Positions 1 to 9,274 of a DNA stretch of 64,000 nucleotides are shown here, piece by piece (the first letter of the stretch is position 1; each line of letters begins with the position of its first letter). The position numbers and the translations under genes were made by a program. Source of the stretch: Belliella alkalica (GTDB taxonomy: Bacteria; Bacteroidota; Bacteroidia; Cytophagales; Cyclobacteriaceae); NCBI RefSeq assembly GCF_022549785.1, contig NZ_JAKZGO010000005.1:2501-66500 (forward strand), in the 5' to 3' direction. The notes below the pieces were generated by a model, which worked only from the letters and a program-made list of their open reading frames with translations, did not search any database and was not told where the DNA came from.

Positions 1-535
1 GAGCATTGGGATGATTTAGGATCTCTTTGGCCTTAGACATTCCATCTCCAAGGAAATAAACATTCCCTTTGCTTAGATACTCTTCAAAAGGATTTGACTC
101 TAGAACTACAGGCTCTGCTGTTTTAACAACCTTGCCCTCAAAATCAATTACACTTGCGTAAACTTCCATCCTCCTCGCATCAATCATCGGGATCACAAAA
201 TCGCCTTTCAAACATAAGGGAACTGCTTGGGCTGCCAATGACTCCAACGTACCTACAGCGATCAAAGGAATATCCAGCGCAAAAGAAAACCCCTTGGCAA
301 TTGACACTCCAATTCTCAAACCTGTATAAGAACCAGGGCCACAAGAGACAGCTACTGCATCTAAATCTTTACTAGCTAAATCTAGCTGATTCATTAGGTT
401 AGAAATGACACCCATAAGTTTTTGGGAGTGCACATTGTTCAGATGAACTTCATTCACCCCTAAAAGCAAACCATCTTTATGAGCGGATACAGAACAGACC
501 TGCGTTGCTGTCTCTATGGAAAGAATCAAAGCCAT
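1..535 (-). CDS. tsaB: tRNA threonylcarbamoyladenosine biosynthesis protein TsaB (C-terminus beyond window edge)
   Basis: Reading the minus strand from ATG at 535 gives about 178 residues starting MALILSIETATQVCSVSA and running off the left end without a stop, so the gene is cut by the window, not broken. The N-terminal ASKHA-type ILSIETAT motif and the SCGPGSYTGLRIG motif (near residues 64-76) are hallmarks of TsaB, the non-catalytic partner of TsaD in making t6A37 in ANN-decoding tRNAs. The start lies 10 nt after the stop of the S41 protease gene, so it is probably the last or an internal gene of the rpmH-rnpA-protease-tsaB transcript. Family assignment is confident. Confidence 0.93.
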   Translation of the reverse strand, partial: MALILSIETATQVCSVSAHKDGLLLGVNEVHLNNVHSQKLMGVISNLMNQLDLASKDLDAVAVSCGPGSYTGLRIGVSIAKGFSFALDIPLIAVGTLESLAAQAVPLCLKGDFVIPMIDARRMEVYASVIDFEGKVVKTAEPVVLESNPFEEYLSKGNVYFLGDGMSKAKEILNHPNA

Positions 536-545
536 AAATGATAAA

Positions 546-2216
546 TTACTTTTTCTTACTTGAAGCAGAAAGGATATTTGAAATTTTGACAGGCTCAGAA
601 AGAATCTTTACAGCTTCCTTTATGTCCACATCACTTTTCAAAGAAGCCTCTATCACACCTTCTTGATAATAATATCTTGAAATCAATTCATCTGACAAAG
701 CATCTTTAATTTCAGACTTGAAAGTGATCAGATCTTGCTCCTTGCTATGAGTCACTTTTTTCTTTAGAGCTTCTATTTGCGTTTTGATATCGTCATAATA
801 TTTTTCCTTCTCTGCATATTTCTCCAAATCATCGATTGATTTTTCTACATAAGTCGTATAATCATATTCCTTACCTTCTAGCCATGCTACAAAATCATCG
901 TAAACTTGGTCTGAAACTTCAAACTCTCTAGGGGATGGAATCTCCTTGTTTTCTATAAAAAACTTATTCCCAAAATCGAAAACATGATTTCTGGCTACAA
1001 GACTGTAAGTAATCGGAGCGTAAGTAGTGGATTCTGTTTCTGCATCTGGTTCGATCCCAGCTCCATCTAGCACAAGCCTTCCATTTTTCGTTTTAAATTC
1101 ATTTCTCAATGAATCTGGAATTGAGCTTACTTTACCTGAACCATCCTTTTTACTATAATCTATTGCTTGGATACATCTTCCGCTTGGAATGTAGTATTTT
1201 GCAGTGGTCACTTTTACTTGTGAATTGTAAGAAAGCGGAATAGAAGTTTGAACAAGACCTTTTCCAAAGGTTTTTTTACCGATCAAAATTGCTCTGTCAT
1301 AGTCTTGCAATGCACCCGCTACAATCTCAGATGCAGAGGCACTTCTTTCATTTATCAATACTACTAAAGGAATATCCTTATCTAAAGGTGATTTTGTTGT
1401 TTTATATACAACATTCACACTTTCTAACTTTCCAATGGTACTTACAACTTCTTTTCCTTTCGGTATAAATAGGTTTACTATTTCAACAGCTTCTTTCAAA
1501 ATCCCTCCTGGGTTATCCCTTACATCGAGAATCAGCCTAGAGATACCTTGTGATTTCAAATCCACCAAGGCTTTTCTCACATCAGATGCTGCGTTGGTAG
1601 TAAAATCAGTAAGTTTTATATAGCCTGTCTTATCATCGACTTTCCCATAGTAAGGCACATTACTGATGACAATCTTCTTTCTTACCAAATCCACAGAAAT
1701 GGTATCGTCTCCCCTCTTGACTTGAACGTTGATGGATGTATTTGCAGGTCCCTTTAGCAAGGCAGATATATCTGCTGTTTCTTTTTCACGGACATCTACA
1801 GTATCTACCTTCAAAAATTCATCCCCAATCCTCAGCCCTGCTTCTTGAGCTGGGAAGCCTTTATATGGCATCAAAACCATATTTTTCCCTGTCCTATTTC
1901 CAATCAAAGCGCCAACGCCAGCATATTCTCCAGTAGTCAATAACCTGAAATCATCCGCATTTTCTTCAGGAATATATTCAGTATATGGATCAAGTTCTTC
2001 AAGCATTGCATTGATACCAACTGTCACCAAATGCTCTGCGTCAATTTCATCAACATAATATGAGTCCAATTCTCGAACTAATGAGGCAAAAATGTCAAGG
2101 TTTTTGGCTATGGTAAATAACTTGTCATTTTTCAAAGTGAAAGAAAAAAGGATACCTCCCATCAAGATGGCAAGGACAAGTCCAATAAATGATTTGTTTT
2201 TGAATTTATTGATCAT
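546..2216 (-). CDS. S41 family C-terminal processing peptidase (CtpA/Prc type)
   Basis: A 556-residue serine protease. Residues about 11-28 form one N-terminal membrane or signal-anchor segment, so the enzyme acts in the periplasm. A PDZ domain covers about residues 88-180 (GEYAGVGALIG, GFPAQEAGLRIGDEFLKVD). The catalytic Ser-Lys dyad is visible: Ser294 in SASASE and Lys319 in TFGKG, 25 residues apart as in Prc. After the protease core there is a charged helical tail of about 170 residues. Members trim or degrade periplasmic proteins from their C-termini; the substrate here is unknown. It lies between rnpA and tsaB, 6 and 10 nt away, a co-transcribed arrangement. Confidence 0.93.
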   Translation of the reverse strand: MINKFKNKSFIGLVLAILMGGILFSFTLKNDKLFTIAKNLDIFASLVRELDSYYVDEIDAEHLVTVGINAMLEELDPYTEYIPEENADDFRLLTTGEYAGVGALIGNRTGKNMVLMPYKGFPAQEAGLRIGDEFLKVDTVDVREKETADISALLKGPANTSINVQVKRGDDTISVDLVRKKIVISNVPYYGKVDDKTGYIKLTDFTTNAASDVRKALVDLKSQGISRLILDVRDNPGGILKEAVEIVNLFIPKGKEVVSTIGKLESVNVVYKTTKSPLDKDIPLVVLINERSASASEIVAGALQDYDRAILIGKKTFGKGLVQTSIPLSYNSQVKVTTAKYYIPSGRCIQAIDYSKKDGSGKVSSIPDSLRNEFKTKNGRLVLDGAGIEPDAETESTTYAPITYSLVARNHVFDFGNKFFIENKEIPSPREFEVSDQVYDDFVAWLEGKEYDYTTYVEKSIDDLEKYAEKEKYYDDIKTQIEALKKKVTHSKEQDLITFKSEIKDALSDELISRYYYQEGVIEASLKSDVDIKEAVKILSEPVKISNILSASSKKK

Positions 2217-2222
2217 AAATAA

Positions 2223-2600
2223 TTAGCTTTCACTGGAAAGGTGATCCAGCTTTTTGAGAATTTTTTGAATAACAGGTTCTATGCTCTTGAACGTAGAAAT
2301 GTCAGAAGAAACGTAAATAAAGGCAATATTTTTTATGCTTTTATTTTTACCTGTCAACAAGTGCTTGTTAAGCCTATAAGCTTCCTTGATTCTTCTTTTG
2401 ACATGGTTTCGGTCAACAGCTTTTTTTATTTTCTTTTTTGAAACAGAAAAAAGTATCTGATTAGTTTCAATTGAATTTTGAGGGCTCTCAAAATAGAGGA
2501 CTTTGAAGGGGTATAAAAAAAAAGAGGAACCTTTATCAAAAAGTTCCTTTATTGACTTTTTAGAATGTAATCGTTCATTCTTGGAAAGTGTGTAATTCAT
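2223..2600 (-). CDS. rnpA: Ribonuclease P protein component
   Basis: Protein subunit of RNase P, which removes 5' leaders from tRNA precursors. The RNP motif is present as DRNHVKRRIKEAYR and the N-terminus has the usual LSKNERLHSKKSIKELFDKG. The open frame extends upstream to a TTG at 2636, but ATG at 2600 gives a normal 125-residue protein beginning MNYTLSKNERL and is preferred. It follows rpmH, the classic bacterial order, and is read from the rpmH promoter. The neighbouring dnaA seen in many bacteria is absent. Confidence 0.95.
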   Translation of the reverse strand: MNYTLSKNERLHSKKSIKELFDKGSSFFLYPFKVLYFESPQNSIETNQILFSVSKKKIKKAVDRNHVKRRIKEAYRLNKHLLTGKNKSIKNIAFIYVSSDISTFKSIEPVIQKILKKLDHLSSES

Positions 2601-2645
2601 TGCATTTTTATTTACGTACTCAACATACGAAATCAATGCTGAGAA

Positions 2646-2804
2646 TTATTTCTTAAGTGTTTTTTCAGAAGAAACTGTAAGCTTGTGTCTACCTTTTGCT
2701 CTTCTTGATCTGATTACTCTTCTACCGTTTGCAGTAGACATTCTCTCTCTGAATCCGTGCTTATTTCTTCTTTTTCTACGAGAAGGCTGAAATGTTCTTT
2801 TCAT
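2646..2804 (-). CDS. rpmH: 50S ribosomal protein L34
   Basis: A 52-residue, strongly basic protein beginning [18 protein letters not shown] and ending in [12 protein letters not shown]. This is a full-length bL34, including the conserved [15 protein letters not shown] and [10 protein letters not shown] segments. It is the first gene of the rpmH-rnpA-protease-tsaB group on the minus strand and has a well-formed promoter about 70 nt upstream. The ribosomal protein stabilises 23S rRNA near the exit tunnel. Confidence 0.98.
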   Translation of the reverse strand: MKRTFQPSRRKRRNKHGFRERMSTANGRRVIRSRRAKGRHKLTVSSEKTLKK

Positions 2805-2873
2805 GACGCTATGATTTAATATTTTTTGTGCTTTCCTATGACTTCCTTCTAAGCTTCACCCTAAAAAGGACTG

Positions 2874-2904
2874 CAAAGATAGATAGGTTTTTTTTATTTA
2901 CAAA
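2874..2904 (-). promoter_or_regulatory. Promoter of the rpmH-rnpA operon
   Basis: On the minus strand a TTTG (-33 element, 2901-2904) is followed after 19 nt by TATCTTTG (-7 element, 2874-2881). This fits the Bacteroidota sigma-A consensus TTTG...TAnnTTTG. Transcription would begin near 2868 and leave a leader of about 65 nt before rpmH. Confidence 0.75.
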
Positions 2905-2913
2905 TCAGTCGAT

Positions 2914-2921
2914 TACTTTTG
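2914..2921 (+). promoter_or_regulatory. Probable -7 element for the M61 peptidase gene
   Basis: TACTTTTG matches the Bacteroidota -7 consensus TAnnTTTG and lies 24 nt before the ATG at 2946. No TTTG is seen at the right distance upstream, so only half of the promoter is supported. It would make 2874-2921 a divergent promoter region. Confidence 0.4.
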
Positions 2922-2945
2922 TTTAAATCCTTTTGACAAAGATAC

Positions 2946-4625
2946 ATGCAATATTCAATATCCCGAAATTCAAAAACTTCTCAATTCATACAAATCACCT
3001 TAAAGATTCAGTGCAAAAGTACGGAAAATATCCATCTTCAACTAGCAGCTTGGAGACCCGGTCGCTATGAGTTGGCGAATTATTCTCAAAAAATCCGTGC
3101 TTTTGAAGTGGTGCTTAAGGGAGAAAAAATCCATTTTTCTAAAATCACCAAAGATCTTTGGCAGTTTATAGCAAGTGAAAATGGCATTTATGAGATTACT
3201 TATGAATTTCACGCTTCTCAAATGGATGCAGGAGGGAGTTGGTCAGACGATAGGCAGCTATACTTGAATTTTACAAATTTTATTTTTGAAGTCTCCGGTC
3301 GTGAGTCAGAAGAGATCATTTTGGAAATAGATCTGCCACAAGATTATAAGATTGCTACGCCACTTTTTTTCCATTCAGAAAAAAAATGGAAAGCAGAATC
3401 ATACCAGCATCTAATAGACAGTCCATTTTTAGGAAGTAAAGATTTAACACATTTTTCTTACAAAACCCTAAGTTCCAATTTCCATCTTTGGTTCAATGGT
3501 GAAATACATTTTGATGTGGACCGCTTGATCAGCGTGTTCAAATCATTCACAAAAATACAAATAGAAGCATTTGGTGATTTCCCTGCTGAAGATTATCATT
3601 TCATTTTTCAACTTTTGCCCTATTGGCATTATCATGGGGTGGAGCATCAATTTTCAACGGTTATCACTTTTGGGCCAGCATTGACATTGGGAGAGGAAAG
3701 TCAAATGAAAGAATTGATTGGAGTAAGCTCGCATGAATTGTATCACTTTTGGAATGTCTGTAGGATCCGTCCAAAAGGCCTAACACCTTACAACTTGGCA
3801 AAAGAAGTCTATCTGGATTCGGGCATTGTGCTTGAGGGAGTAACCACATATATGGGAGACTTGGTTTTGATGCAGTCTGGATACTTTAGCTTGGAGGAAT
3901 ATTGTGGTGAAATTCTCGACAAACTTCTGCAAAAAGAGTTTAACAGTTTTGGTTGGCAAAATCAAAGTATTGTAGCATCTAGTCTGGATTTGTGGCTGGA
4001 CGGATACAAAATTGGCATTCCAGATAAGAAAGTAAGTATTTATAACCGTGGGGCATTGATTTCACTTTGTTTGGATTTAATGCTGATCAAAAACGGCTCT
4101 TCCTTGTCATATGTTATGAGAGAAATGTGGCTGGAGTATGGGAAAACAGGGATTGGATATGAATTAGCAGATTTTGAAAGACTGGTCAGCAACAAACTTG
4201 ACAATGAAATGAAATTCAAAAACTTCTTCAATCAGTTTGTTTTCGGTACTGAAGATTTGCTCCCACTGCTCAAAGCACTTTTGATGGAATTTGGAGTTGA
4301 AATAACAGAGACCTTTGATAAAAACGACCCTTTACTCCATGATTTTGGGATAAAAATGGTGGAAGGCAAAGTAAAGCTAATTCATCCAATAAGCGATGCA
4401 TACCAGAAACTAATGCTTGAAGACAGGATACTGCAGATTGGGACGAGCGACATGACCATGTCACTTGAAAATCCAGAAAAGGGACTTCTTTTAGTAGTAG
4501 AAAGATATGGAAGAAAAATTGATGTACAGCTTGAATCCGAAAAGCTCAATGTATATCCCAAACTCACTTCAAAAATAAAAGAAACCAATAAGCTGACCGA
4601 ATTTTGGGTTGGGAAAGGTCGCTGA
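2946..4625 (+). CDS. M61 family metallopeptidase (glycyl aminopeptidase-like, with PDZ domain)
   Basis: A 559-residue protein with the M61 zinc motif HELYHFWN at residues 263-270 (His263, Glu264, His267). The HExxH motif followed by FWN and a basic IRP segment is characteristic of M61. An N-terminal beta domain precedes the catalytic core, and the last 100 or so residues have the look of the family's PDZ domain. No clear signal peptide is seen, so it may be cytoplasmic, although the N-terminus is short and ambiguous. It stands alone on the plus strand, opposite the rpmH operon, with a hairpin terminator right after the stop. Confidence 0.9.
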   Translation: MQYSISRNSKTSQFIQITLKIQCKSTENIHLQLAAWRPGRYELANYSQKIRAFEVVLKGEKIHFSKITKDLWQFIASENGIYEITYEFHASQMDAGGSWSDDRQLYLNFTNFIFEVSGRESEEIILEIDLPQDYKIATPLFFHSEKKWKAESYQHLIDSPFLGSKDLTHFSYKTLSSNFHLWFNGEIHFDVDRLISVFKSFTKIQIEAFGDFPAEDYHFIFQLLPYWHYHGVEHQFSTVITFGPALTLGEESQMKELIGVSSHELYHFWNVCRIRPKGLTPYNLAKEVYLDSGIVLEGVTTYMGDLVLMQSGYFSLEEYCGEILDKLLQKEFNSFGWQNQSIVASSLDLWLDGYKIGIPDKKVSIYNRGALISLCLDLMLIKNGSSLSYVMREMWLEYGKTGIGYELADFERLVSNKLDNEMKFKNFFNQFVFGTEDLLPLLKALLMEFGVEITETFDKNDPLLHDFGIKMVEGKVKLIHPISDAYQKLMLEDRILQIGTSDMTMSLENPEKGLLLVVERYGRKIDVQLESEKLNVYPKLTSKIKETNKLTEFWVGKGR

Positions 4626-4636
4626 AACAAAAAAGA

Positions 4637-4663
4637 GGAGGTTTCTGCAAACCTCCCCTTTAT
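4637..4663 (+). terminator. Intrinsic terminator after the M61 peptidase gene
   Basis: An 8-bp stem (GGAGGTTT, 4637-4644; AAACCTCC, 4649-4656) with a 4-nt loop begins 12 nt after the stop codon and is followed by a pyrimidine/T-rich stretch. The remainder of the gap up to 4833 shows no further feature. Confidence 0.65.
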
Positions 4664-4833
4664 TTTATGTTGTTTATAATAATCCACTTTCTTTCCTGTA
4701 GCCATTTATAATATTGTATGGAGTACAATTCAATCAGCTGTAGATTGATGACTTCAGACAGTATCAATTATTTCGCATAGAAATATGTAAAATATTTACC
4801 TACTAGTGTCATTGCGGAAAATCATAACACTTT

Positions 4834-5568
4834 TTATTTAAAATCTTCGTCAGTCAATTCTCGATTGAATTCGATGGTGGTGAATTTAGTTTCGAGTGCA
4901 AAAGGAAGCATTGGGCTCTGAATAGTAGCGGTTTGAGGAATCAATACACCTTCGATTTCTTGATAATCTGTGTATGTAATATCTCCCGCTGCATCAGAAC
5001 TTGTTTTTAGTTTCAAGCCAGATTTAACGCTGAAATACTCCAGTGTCTTCATGCCATTCGGCAAATTCACTACTAAAACATGAGCTTCTTCACCATTGAC
5101 TTCTTCAGTCCCCCTTAATTCAAGTTCTATACCCAACTCTTCATATCTTGTTTCAGGAAAAATATATACTTGAAGCACTAAAGAACTGATCATTTCTTCT
5201 GGAACAGGTTGTTCTTGTCCCATAACAGTCATCGTACACTTACCATCTACCAAGATAGTTTTTTGCTGCACATTCCCCATAGCTGACACCTGCTGCTTCA
5301 TTCTAACATTTTCTGAATCAGATATGGTTAGCATTTCGATTTTCGCACCTTGAAAGTCTGCTTCAGCCATCATGTATACATTTCTGATTTTATCTACATT
5401 TTCTTGTCCACCTATTGCATTGATATAATTTGCAATGACAGTCTGCGGATCGTTTTCTAAAGCTAAGAATTCAGTATTCTCATATTTAAAAGAAACAAGG
5501 GAACTGGCAACTGAGCCCTGGTAAATCCCTAAGGCCAAAACTGGAATTATAAGTAATTTAAATTTCAT
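4834..5568 (-). CDS. Secreted protein homologous to the C-terminal domain of the adjacent M16 protein
   Basis: A 244-residue protein with an N-terminal signal peptide (MKFKLLIIPVLALGIYQGSVA). From about residue 43 it aligns along its whole length with the last about 200 residues of the upstream M16 protein. Shared landmarks are the NYxxxIGGxxNVxxI start, IFPE followed by a hydrophobic segment, a YFSV/YYSV-x-x-GLK turn, YTDY and a QSPMLPF/KSPMIPV end. The fold may resemble LolA/LolB-like lipid-binding barrels, but that is inference. An internal terminator separates it from the M16 gene, so expression may be uncoupled. Function is unknown; a periplasmic binding or chaperone role linked to the M16 pair is plausible. 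Confidence 0.85.
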   Translation of the reverse strand: MKFKLLIIPVLALGIYQGSVASSLVSFKYENTEFLALENDPQTVIANYINAIGGQENVDKIRNVYMMAEADFQGAKIEMLTISDSENVRMKQQVSAMGNVQQKTILVDGKCTMTVMGQEQPVPEEMISSLVLQVYIFPETRYEELGIELELRGTEEVNGEEAHVLVVNLPNGMKTLEYFSVKSGLKLKTSSDAAGDITYTDYQEIEGVLIPQTATIQSPMLPFALETKFTTIEFNRELTDEDFK

Positions 5569-5596
5569 ATTTTTTGATTTTGCTGTGGTTAAAATG

Positions 5597-5628
5597 TAAA
5601 AAAAAGCTAGGCTAAAAGCAGCCTAGCT
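5597..5628 (-). terminator. Intrinsic terminator after the degenerate M16 gene
   Basis: A 9-bp inverted repeat (AGCTAGGCT, 5605-5613; AGCCTAGCT, 5620-5628) is followed, in the minus-strand sense, by a run of T (A run at 5597-5604 on the given strand). It lies between the M16 gene and its downstream paralogous domain gene and would reduce read-through. Confidence 0.75.
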
Positions 5629-5636
5629 AAATATTA

Positions 5637-7679
5637 TCAATTAAATTCAGAGGCGTCAATTTTGCTGTTAAACATAACCTCACTTACAATTGCATCTAAA
5701 GGAACAGGAATCATTGGGGATTTAATGATCATTTTCATTGGATACATCACTCCATCCACAGCTTTGTAATCTGTGTAAAACACTTCTCCAGTTTCTTCAC
5801 TTTCTGACTTTATTTTTAAACCTGTTTCTACACTATAATAATTGATAGTGGTAGAGCCCATTGGGTTAGAAACAAGGACCTTGTAAGCATCTTCCCCGTC
5901 TACGTCTTTGATACCATCTACATCCAATGTATATCCCAATGATTCAAAATGCAACTCTGGAAAAATAAACATACTCATTTTTGCTGCTTCAAACTGTTCG
6001 TCCGTTAGAGTTTGCGATCCACCATTTGCCTGCACCACTCCTTTTCCTTCTTTTAAGAGTGTATTAGACATAACATTGCCACCCATACTTACTTTATTGG
6101 AAAAAGCTTGGTTTTGCTCGTCATAATAGTAGTCAAAATCAAGTTTCATCCCTTGAATTTCAGCCGAAGATTTGACAATAGAAGTTTTAATAGCTTTTAC
6201 ATTATCTACTCCGCCAATTGATGTAAGGTAATTATTAATCACACCATCAGCAGTGACATTCGCATCCATTGCAACCAATCTCTCAGGCTCTCCCATATTT
6301 GTAAACATTTTTACTTCACCAAATGCCATCAAGCTTTCCTTCACTTGTGCTCCATTTCCTACCACAGTGATGTACATATTATCTGGCTGTAAGAATTTTT
6401 TGGCAGCGGCATTGACATCCTCTACCGTAAGGGCATTCAAGCGCTGTAGGTATGTTGCATAAAAATCTTTTGGCAATCCATAACGTTCCGTATTGATTGC
6501 AAAATTTGCTACCGTACTTGGACTTTCTAAAGACCTTCCGAAAGAGCCACTAATGTTTGATTTTGCCGCATCCAATTCAGCTTGCGTGATACCATTATCT
6601 CTCATGTTTCTGATTTCGTAAATGATTTCATATACCGCTGAATCAGTAGCTGACCCCCTCACACTTGCATCAGCAGAGAAACTTGCAACAAGTCTATCAG
6701 AGCCTATTCCTGCGTACGCCCCATAAGTGAAACCTTTGTCTTCACGTAGGTTCATGAATAATCTTCCAGAACCTCCACCTCCAAGTACTTGTCCTAAAAC
6801 TCTACTAGCCAAAAAATCTTCACTTGGCAAATGGTTTTGTACTGGGTAAGTAATACTAATTACTGATTGTTGAGATGCGGATCTATCTACCAGAGCAACT
6901 ACATTTTCAGATGGTGCTTCAGGAATGGCATACTTAAAAGTAGGCACATCTGCTTTTTTCCACGAGGAAAAGTGCTTCTCCACCATTTTTTTTGCTTCTG
7001 ATAAACTTACATCTCCCACAATTGCCAAATAAGCAATATTTGGTTTGAAGAACGTATTGTAGTAGCTTTTAATATCTTCTACCGTAATATTTTCAATTGT
7101 AGCTTCTGTCTCAGTTTCTCCATAAGGATGAGTAGAGCCATAGACTAATTTTCCAGACAACACACTTGAAATACTACTAGGATCATTTTTAGCCAAAGCC
7201 AAACCTGATTTAGACTGAGTTTTCAATTTTGCTAGTTCATCTTCAGGGAATAATGGATTGTAAAGCACATCTGCCATCAATTCCAAAACTTTCTCCTGAT
7301 GTTTGGTCAAAGTCGAGGCTGTCAAAGAAGTGGAAGAAGCAGAAATCCTAGCTCCAAGAAAATCGATTTCCTCATTGAACTTATCTTTTGATCTGTTTTT
7401 AGTACCTGCAGTCATCATCTCACCTACAAAACCCAACATTCCGGCTTTATCACCTTCAAGAATTGGATCTCTGTCCAAGATCAATGAATAAGTCACTCTT
7501 GGAAGTTTGTTGTTTTGAATAACAAAAACCTTAAGTCCATTTTTCAAAGTAAATGATTCTGCGTCTCCAAATCGAATTTCTGGTGCCGGACCTGGTTCGG
7601 GAAGTTTCGATCTATCTATCTGAGCTATTGCAACAGTAGAAAAAATGGAGAAAATAAAATATATAAATAGTTTTTTCAT
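5637..7679 (-). CDS. Non-catalytic M16B peptidase-like subunit with fused C-terminal domain
   Basis: About 680 residues with a signal peptide (MKKLFIYFIFSIFSTVAIAQ). The first about 450 residues are an M16 pair of domains, but the zinc motif HxxEH is missing: the matching place reads GFVGEMM. The second half keeps the R-Y type substrate motif GRLFMNLREDKGFTYGAYA. This is the usual pattern of the beta subunit of bacterial M16B heterodimers. Residues about 475-680 form an extra domain homologous to the whole next gene. GTG at 7688 is also in frame, but ATG at 7679 starts at the signal peptide. It lies 24 nt behind the active subunit and is surely co-transcribed with it. Confidence 0.92.
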   Translation of the reverse strand: MKKLFIYFIFSIFSTVAIAQIDRSKLPEPGPAPEIRFGDAESFTLKNGLKVFVIQNNKLPRVTYSLILDRDPILEGDKAGMLGFVGEMMTAGTKNRSKDKFNEEIDFLGARISASSTSLTASTLTKHQEKVLELMADVLYNPLFPEDELAKLKTQSKSGLALAKNDPSSISSVLSGKLVYGSTHPYGETETEATIENITVEDIKSYYNTFFKPNIAYLAIVGDVSLSEAKKMVEKHFSSWKKADVPTFKYAIPEAPSENVVALVDRSASQQSVISITYPVQNHLPSEDFLASRVLGQVLGGGGSGRLFMNLREDKGFTYGAYAGIGSDRLVASFSADASVRGSATDSAVYEIIYEIRNMRDNGITQAELDAAKSNISGSFGRSLESPSTVANFAINTERYGLPKDFYATYLQRLNALTVEDVNAAAKKFLQPDNMYITVVGNGAQVKESLMAFGEVKMFTNMGEPERLVAMDANVTADGVINNYLTSIGGVDNVKAIKTSIVKSSAEIQGMKLDFDYYYDEQNQAFSNKVSMGGNVMSNTLLKEGKGVVQANGGSQTLTDEQFEAAKMSMFIFPELHFESLGYTLDVDGIKDVDGEDAYKVLVSNPMGSTTINYYSVETGLKIKSESEETGEVFYTDYKAVDGVMYPMKMIIKSPMIPVPLDAIVSEVMFNSKIDASEFN

Positions 7680-7703
7680 GTTTATCACAATTAAGTTTTG
7701 AAC

Positions 7704-9032
7704 TTATTCAGTTGTATCTGTTGGTTTAGGAAGATATTTCAACACTACTCTGCTGTCTTTATCAAGATACTTTTGAGCAACTCTTTTGACATCCTCCGCT
7801 GTTACTTTTCTGAATAAATCCAGTTGGGTATTGACATAATCGGCATTGCCATAAAACACGTGACCTTGAGCTAATGACTGTGAAATGTTTGCTACAGATC
7901 CAAAGCCATTGATAATTTGATTTTCTTTGATATTTATCAATTTCTGCAAGTCGTTTTTATCGATACCGTTGGTTTTGACTTGATCCAACACTTCGTCGAT
8001 AGCGACATTCAAATCATCCACATCTACTCCCATATTTGCGATAGCAAGTACAAGAAACATACCCCCGTCTTCCAAATCATTTGGGAAAGCAACTGCTTGA
8101 ATCGCTTTTTGGCTTTTGTCCACCAATTCTTTGTACATCAAAGAACTCTTTCCTGACAACAAGTAAGTACTAAGTAAGTCCAAAGCATAGGTATCAGGAT
8201 GATCTTTTTTAGGCATTAGGTAGCCTTGGAAAATCGCCGGCAACTGAATGTTGTCATACACTACATCTTCGATCTCGTTGCTTAACTTCTGAATCTCAAT
8301 ATTAGGTCTGTAAGGTTCGATTGTTCCTTTTGGGATTTCTTCGAAATATGCTCTTACCAATCTCTCAGTTTCTGCATAATCAATGTCACCAGCTATAGAA
8401 AGTGTGGCATTGTTTGGCTTGTAATAAGTCGCATAAAACTCCATGAATTCCTCCAGTTTGGACGCTTCCAAATGTTCAGCGGAACCAATGATTGGGGATT
8501 TGTAGGGATGGTTTGGATATAATCTAACTGGAATTTCTTTTTGAAAAGAACCATATGGCCTCTCTTCCATTACCTCTTTCATCTCCTGCTTGATAACCTC
8601 TCTTTGGGTATCGACACCAACCTGATCTACTTTAGCTTGAAGCATTCTTTCAGACTCTAGATAAAGTGAGAGCTCTAATTGATTAGATGGAAGGATTTCG
8701 TAATAAATTGTATAATCTTGGCTAGTACCTGCGTTTAGAGTACCTCCAGCAGACTCTACGATTTCGAAAAACTTCCCCCTTGGAATGTTTTCAGAGCCTT
8801 CAAACATCAAATGCTCGAAGAAATGTGCGAAACCAGTTCTTTCTGGGTTTTCATTTTTGGAACCTACATGATATAACACTGATGTAGCTACAATAGGTGT
8901 TGTATTATCCTGATGAAGGATAACATGCAACCCATTATCCAATGTGAATTCTTTGAATTCGATTTTGTTTTGACCAAAAACCGAAAACACGAAGCACACA
9001 CCGAAAAGTGATAACAAAGCGGATTTTCTCAT
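7704..9032 (-). CDS. M16B family zinc metallopeptidase, catalytic subunit
   Basis: A 442-residue protein with a signal peptide ending near FSVFGQ. The inverted zinc motif HFFEH stands at residues 70-74 and a downstream Glu-rich helix (REVIKQEMKEVMEE) offers the third zinc ligand. It is thus the active partner of the following degenerate M16 protein, with which it probably forms a periplasmic alpha/beta clam-shell peptidase for small unfolded peptides. It is the first gene of this pair. The upstream gap (9033-9274) shows no convincing promoter match. Confidence 0.95.
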   Translation of the reverse strand: MRKSALLSLFGVCFVFSVFGQNKIEFKEFTLDNGLHVILHQDNTTPIVATSVLYHVGSKNENPERTGFAHFFEHLMFEGSENIPRGKFFEIVESAGGTLNAGTSQDYTIYYEILPSNQLELSLYLESERMLQAKVDQVGVDTQREVIKQEMKEVMEERPYGSFQKEIPVRLYPNHPYKSPIIGSAEHLEASKLEEFMEFYATYYKPNNATLSIAGDIDYAETERLVRAYFEEIPKGTIEPYRPNIEIQKLSNEIEDVVYDNIQLPAIFQGYLMPKKDHPDTYALDLLSTYLLSGKSSLMYKELVDKSQKAIQAVAFPNDLEDGGMFLVLAIANMGVDVDDLNVAIDEVLDQVKTNGIDKNDLQKLINIKENQIINGFGSVANISQSLAQGHVFYGNADYVNTQLDLFRKVTAEDVKRVAQKYLDKDSRVVLKYLPKPTDTTE

Positions 9033-9274
9033 ATAATATATAGTTAATAATTAATTTGTGATTGCTTTAGATACAATAACCATACTCGATAAATTGTTTG
9101 AGCGGAAAGAATAAATTTTATTTAGCCTAAAATCTGTTTTAAAAGGACTTGAAAGTTAATATCTGGTGATAACATTACCAATATTTAAATCGAACAAATC
9201 TTACTTTTTTAATTTTTGACCGAATATGGACATCTATTTTCAGTATACTGTTCGGAATCGGTCATGTCAAATCT

